This document shows positions 61,655 through 64,000 of a DNA stretch of 64,000 nucleotides, in pieces. The position numbers and the translations under genes were made by a program. Positions within the stretch are counted from its first letter, which is position 1; each line of letters starts with the position of its first letter. The notes beneath the pieces were generated by a model. The model had not been told where the DNA came from and made no database searches. It saw nothing but the letters and a program-made list of their open reading frames with translations. This stretch comes from Polytrichum commune (taxonomy: Eukaryota > Streptophyta > Polytrichopsida > Polytrichales > Polytrichaceae). The stretch spans positions 7,440,001 to 7,504,000 of the forward strand of contig OX485809.1 of NCBI GenBank assembly GCA_950295325.1, read 5' to 3'.

Positions 61655-61672
61655 AACCCTGCTCTGATACCA
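61655..61672 (-). other. Primer-binding site (initiator Met tRNA)
   Basis: Minus strand reads TGGTATCAGAGCAGGGTT, complementary to the 3' end of plant initiator methionine tRNA, two bases inside the LTR edge at 61675. It fixes the element's orientation as minus. Confidence 0.88.
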
Positions 61673-61674
61673 CG

Positions 61675-61962
61675 TGTCGCAACCCTTGCTAGGTCCCTTA
61701 ACAATCTTGCCAATTTTCGTTTCTAGCAAAGGTTACGAGCGCTAACCATTCGCATTCCGCCATGCTAATGGATAGCTCCTCTTACCCCGGACCAATAGTT
61801 CATAGGAGGGAACCAACCCTCCTACTTTGCTTTCGGGACTCACCCCTTAATCGGTAACCCATTTCCCCAATGTGGACTTCCATCCATGGAAGTCCAATCC
61901 TATGTTGATCATCGTGTTGCCGGAGCAACACTACAACAACCCGAAGCATACTAGGCAACTAT
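61675..61962 (-). mobile_element. Truncated 5' LTR of the Ty3/gypsy element
   Basis: Only the first 288 bp (plus-strand view) match 55662-55949. The sequence then stops at CAACTAT and a new LTR begins. In the complete copy CAACTAT continues as GGCCTCAC. Confidence 0.8.
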
Positions 61963-63740
61963 TGTCGCAACCCTTGCTAGCCCTCCTTGACCATCTTGCC
62001 AATTTTCATTTCCTAGCAAAGGTTACGAGCGCTAACCATTCGCATACCGCCATGCTAATGGTTAGCTCCTCTCACCCCGGACCTTATAGTTCATAGGAGG
62101 GGAACCAACCCTCCTACTTTGCTTTCGGGACTCACCCCTTCAATCGCTAACCAACCCCTTTAATCGGTAACCAATCCTTAGATGTGGACTTCCATCCATG
62201 GAAGTCCCATCTTATGTTGATCATCGCGTTGCCGGAGCAACACTACAACAACCCGAACCATACTAGGCAACTATGGCCTCACATTAGGCCAATGCCAATG
62301 GAGGCCGTGCCGTTCGGCCTCGGGTGGGTGAGGCCACACCACCTCACCCATATAAGCCTCTAGGACTCTACACGGAGCCCCTACCCCACCGCCAACCAAC
62401 CTCTTGTCTCTCTACCAAGAGTTGGGGCCAAGTGGACATTTTCCCTTAGCTGCTGGGCCTAGAACCCCCCCAGCAGCTTCAGACCATCATAACTTCCTTG
62501 TATGATGTCTGATCATAACAACCAACCACTCCATCCGCATCTACGCTTCACGTAGATGCCGATGGACTCCTTGCTTGCCCCATTCGGGCAAGGCTTGAGG
62601 AAGTTATGCCTGTTTGAACCTTGGCAGTCCCGGGAATCACTCCCAGGCACTGCTGTACCAGGGCGCTGTCCCGGGACAGCACCCCACTCAAATGGCCATA
62701 ACTCCTAGCTCACACCTCCGATTGAGGTGATCTTGAGCATTCTAGAATCACCACGCCATGAGCTACGCATAGCTCATGGCCTCACCCTCATGCCTCCTAG
62801 TCTTTGTGGGTGGGAGGCGTTCCCAACGCCCGGGGCCCTCACCCACACTAGGATCACTTGGGCCCTCTCACCAACGGCGCCACAAGTCCCGGGTGTCACT
62901 CCGGGGTCCCCCTTGTGCCCATGGTGTTTCGGGCACTCCTTATGGAGAGGTGCGCGACACTCACCCCCACCAAACGGAGTCGATGCCCTCATCGACTATA
63001 CTCGTAGTCGGCACACCAATTCTCAAGTTGCCATCCTCTATGGTGCGGCATTGTGTTTACCTTAGGGCGCGACCCCCACAATGCATCTTCAAATTTGGCA
63101 TGGTCCCAAAGGTGTCGTTCCTAGGTGGTCCGTTAGCGACCTTGGATCTCTCATCCAAGGACCTAACCTATACTAGACCCACCTACTTTGGGACTCACTT
63201 GGGTTGCCCCTCCTTTGGGGCCTCCCCCGTTAGGCTCCACTAGCCTAACATGACACATCTAGGCGAGACCTCAACGCTTCCACTAAGTTGTCTCGGTTGC
63301 AACTCCGAGATGGCTTTCCATTGTTAAGCCACGCCTCGATCGCACGGGGGTGATGCCAAGTCCCGCCCGACTCGGTTCCCACTTTGCTCTTTCGAGACAT
63401 GGGTTCATGACTCCCATGCGCCAACTCTCGTTAGCTCGCGGGTAGCACTTTTATGAGCACGCGCCATCACCTTGTCCCCGCCCGGACAAGCCCACCACTA
63501 AGAAGTTTCTTGGTTTTATCCAAGGCCCCTCCAAGCCATGGCCCCCAATTACTCGGCTTACCCAACCTAGTTTGGCATGTCTATTCCCCCTCTTCCATTA
63601 ACCAAACACAAGTACAAGACTAGGACCTCATCTCATACTTTTCTCTTTGCACCACTAAAGTTTGGACTTTATTCCCTCAAGCCAAAGAACAAGTGCATGT
63701 TGTGGAGGAATTAACCTCGAAGCTATGTTTGCTACTAGAG
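61963..63740 (-). mobile_element. LTR of a second, nested or adjacent Ty3/gypsy copy
   Basis: Starts TGTCGCAACCC directly after the truncated LTR and matches 55662-57413 along its length with a few small differences. ACTAT just before it could be its 5-bp target duplication; the partner would lie beyond the window. Confidence 0.75.
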
Positions 63741-64000
63741 TCTCTCCCCCACTAAAGGAGATTGATGTCCTCATCAATGCCTACGCTTCTTTTTATTGGA
63801 ATGTCTAGCCTTAGTTTCTTCAAAGTGCTTCACCAATTCATTGGTGTTGACCATGTCTCTTGCCGCCACCCAAGCGGTTTCTTTCTCATGGTATCCTCAC
63901 CATTTCACCAAGTATTCCTTTGTACTTTTTCTTTCCTTTTCACTTGGGCTTCCTACACTTGAGGATGCCCTCTTACCTCATGTTCCAAATGATGTCCACA
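63741..64000 (-). pseudogene. Polypurine tract and chromodomain of second Ty3/gypsy copy (partial)
   Basis: The same purine tract (63741-63754), then the chromodomain frame with the same TGA stop at 63897-63899 as in the first copy. Runs off the window end. Confidence 0.7.

Overview
The window looks like nuclear DNA of a land plant, most likely a moss. The main protein-coding genes are two copies of one gene that joins a protein kinase, a TNL-like NB-ARC domain and a very long LRR array. This kinase-NBS-LRR (PNL) layout is known as a moss-specific NLR class; the species cannot be read from the sequence. Everything else is repeats: DNA transposons (CACTA, hAT, long-TIR and MITE-like elements), LTR retroelements and tandem arrays.

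Layout. (1) 1-1477: no recognisable gene. (2) 1478 to about 16055: left arm of a large inverted duplication. It carries a broken PNL gene on the minus strand whose LRR exon is split by a 1.5-kb CACTA-like element, then gene-free mirrored DNA, a 366-bp tandem repeat and a long-TIR element. (3) about 16056-25730: spacer with MITE-like foldbacks and a second copy of the long-TIR element, interrupted by a TG...CA element with a 5-bp target-site duplication (probable solo LTR). (4) about 25730-42700: right arm, with the plus-strand PNL copy (about 69 LRRs against about 35 on the left), a third 366-bp repeat unit and a 1.1-kb hAT insertion that the left arm lacks. (5) 42947 to about 45800: EnSpm/CACTA-like remnant. 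(6) 45930-50650: tandem and inverted repeats, a decayed spliced coding remnant and LTR-like sequence. (7) 50655-55661: a 5-kb tandem array in which 50 units carry the palindrome GGCCTCGGATCCGAGGCC. (8) 55662-64000: decayed Ty3/gypsy chromovirus elements on the minus strand, one of which ends inside the palindrome array.

The two PNL genes point away from each other, with start codons 25.7 kb apart. From 5849 to 12711 the two arms pair at one constant coordinate sum (43267), so there is no net indel in about 7 kb, and the kinase and NB-ARC translations are identical. Nearer the centre the arms differ by several percent. The coordinate sum then falls by exactly 366, one tandem-repeat unit. This suggests a recent inverted duplication or arm-to-arm gene conversion. 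An assembly join of two haplotypes must also be excluded.

Both PNL copies have single-base frameshifts in the LRR exon. The right copy still reads for about 2,123 residues (kinase, NB-ARC and about 49 LRRs) and could be expressed; the left copy looks like a pseudogene. The most unusual items are the palindrome array with its 96-bp and 117-bp units, and the PNL N-terminus: a hydrophobic segment and helical region before a non-RD kinase.
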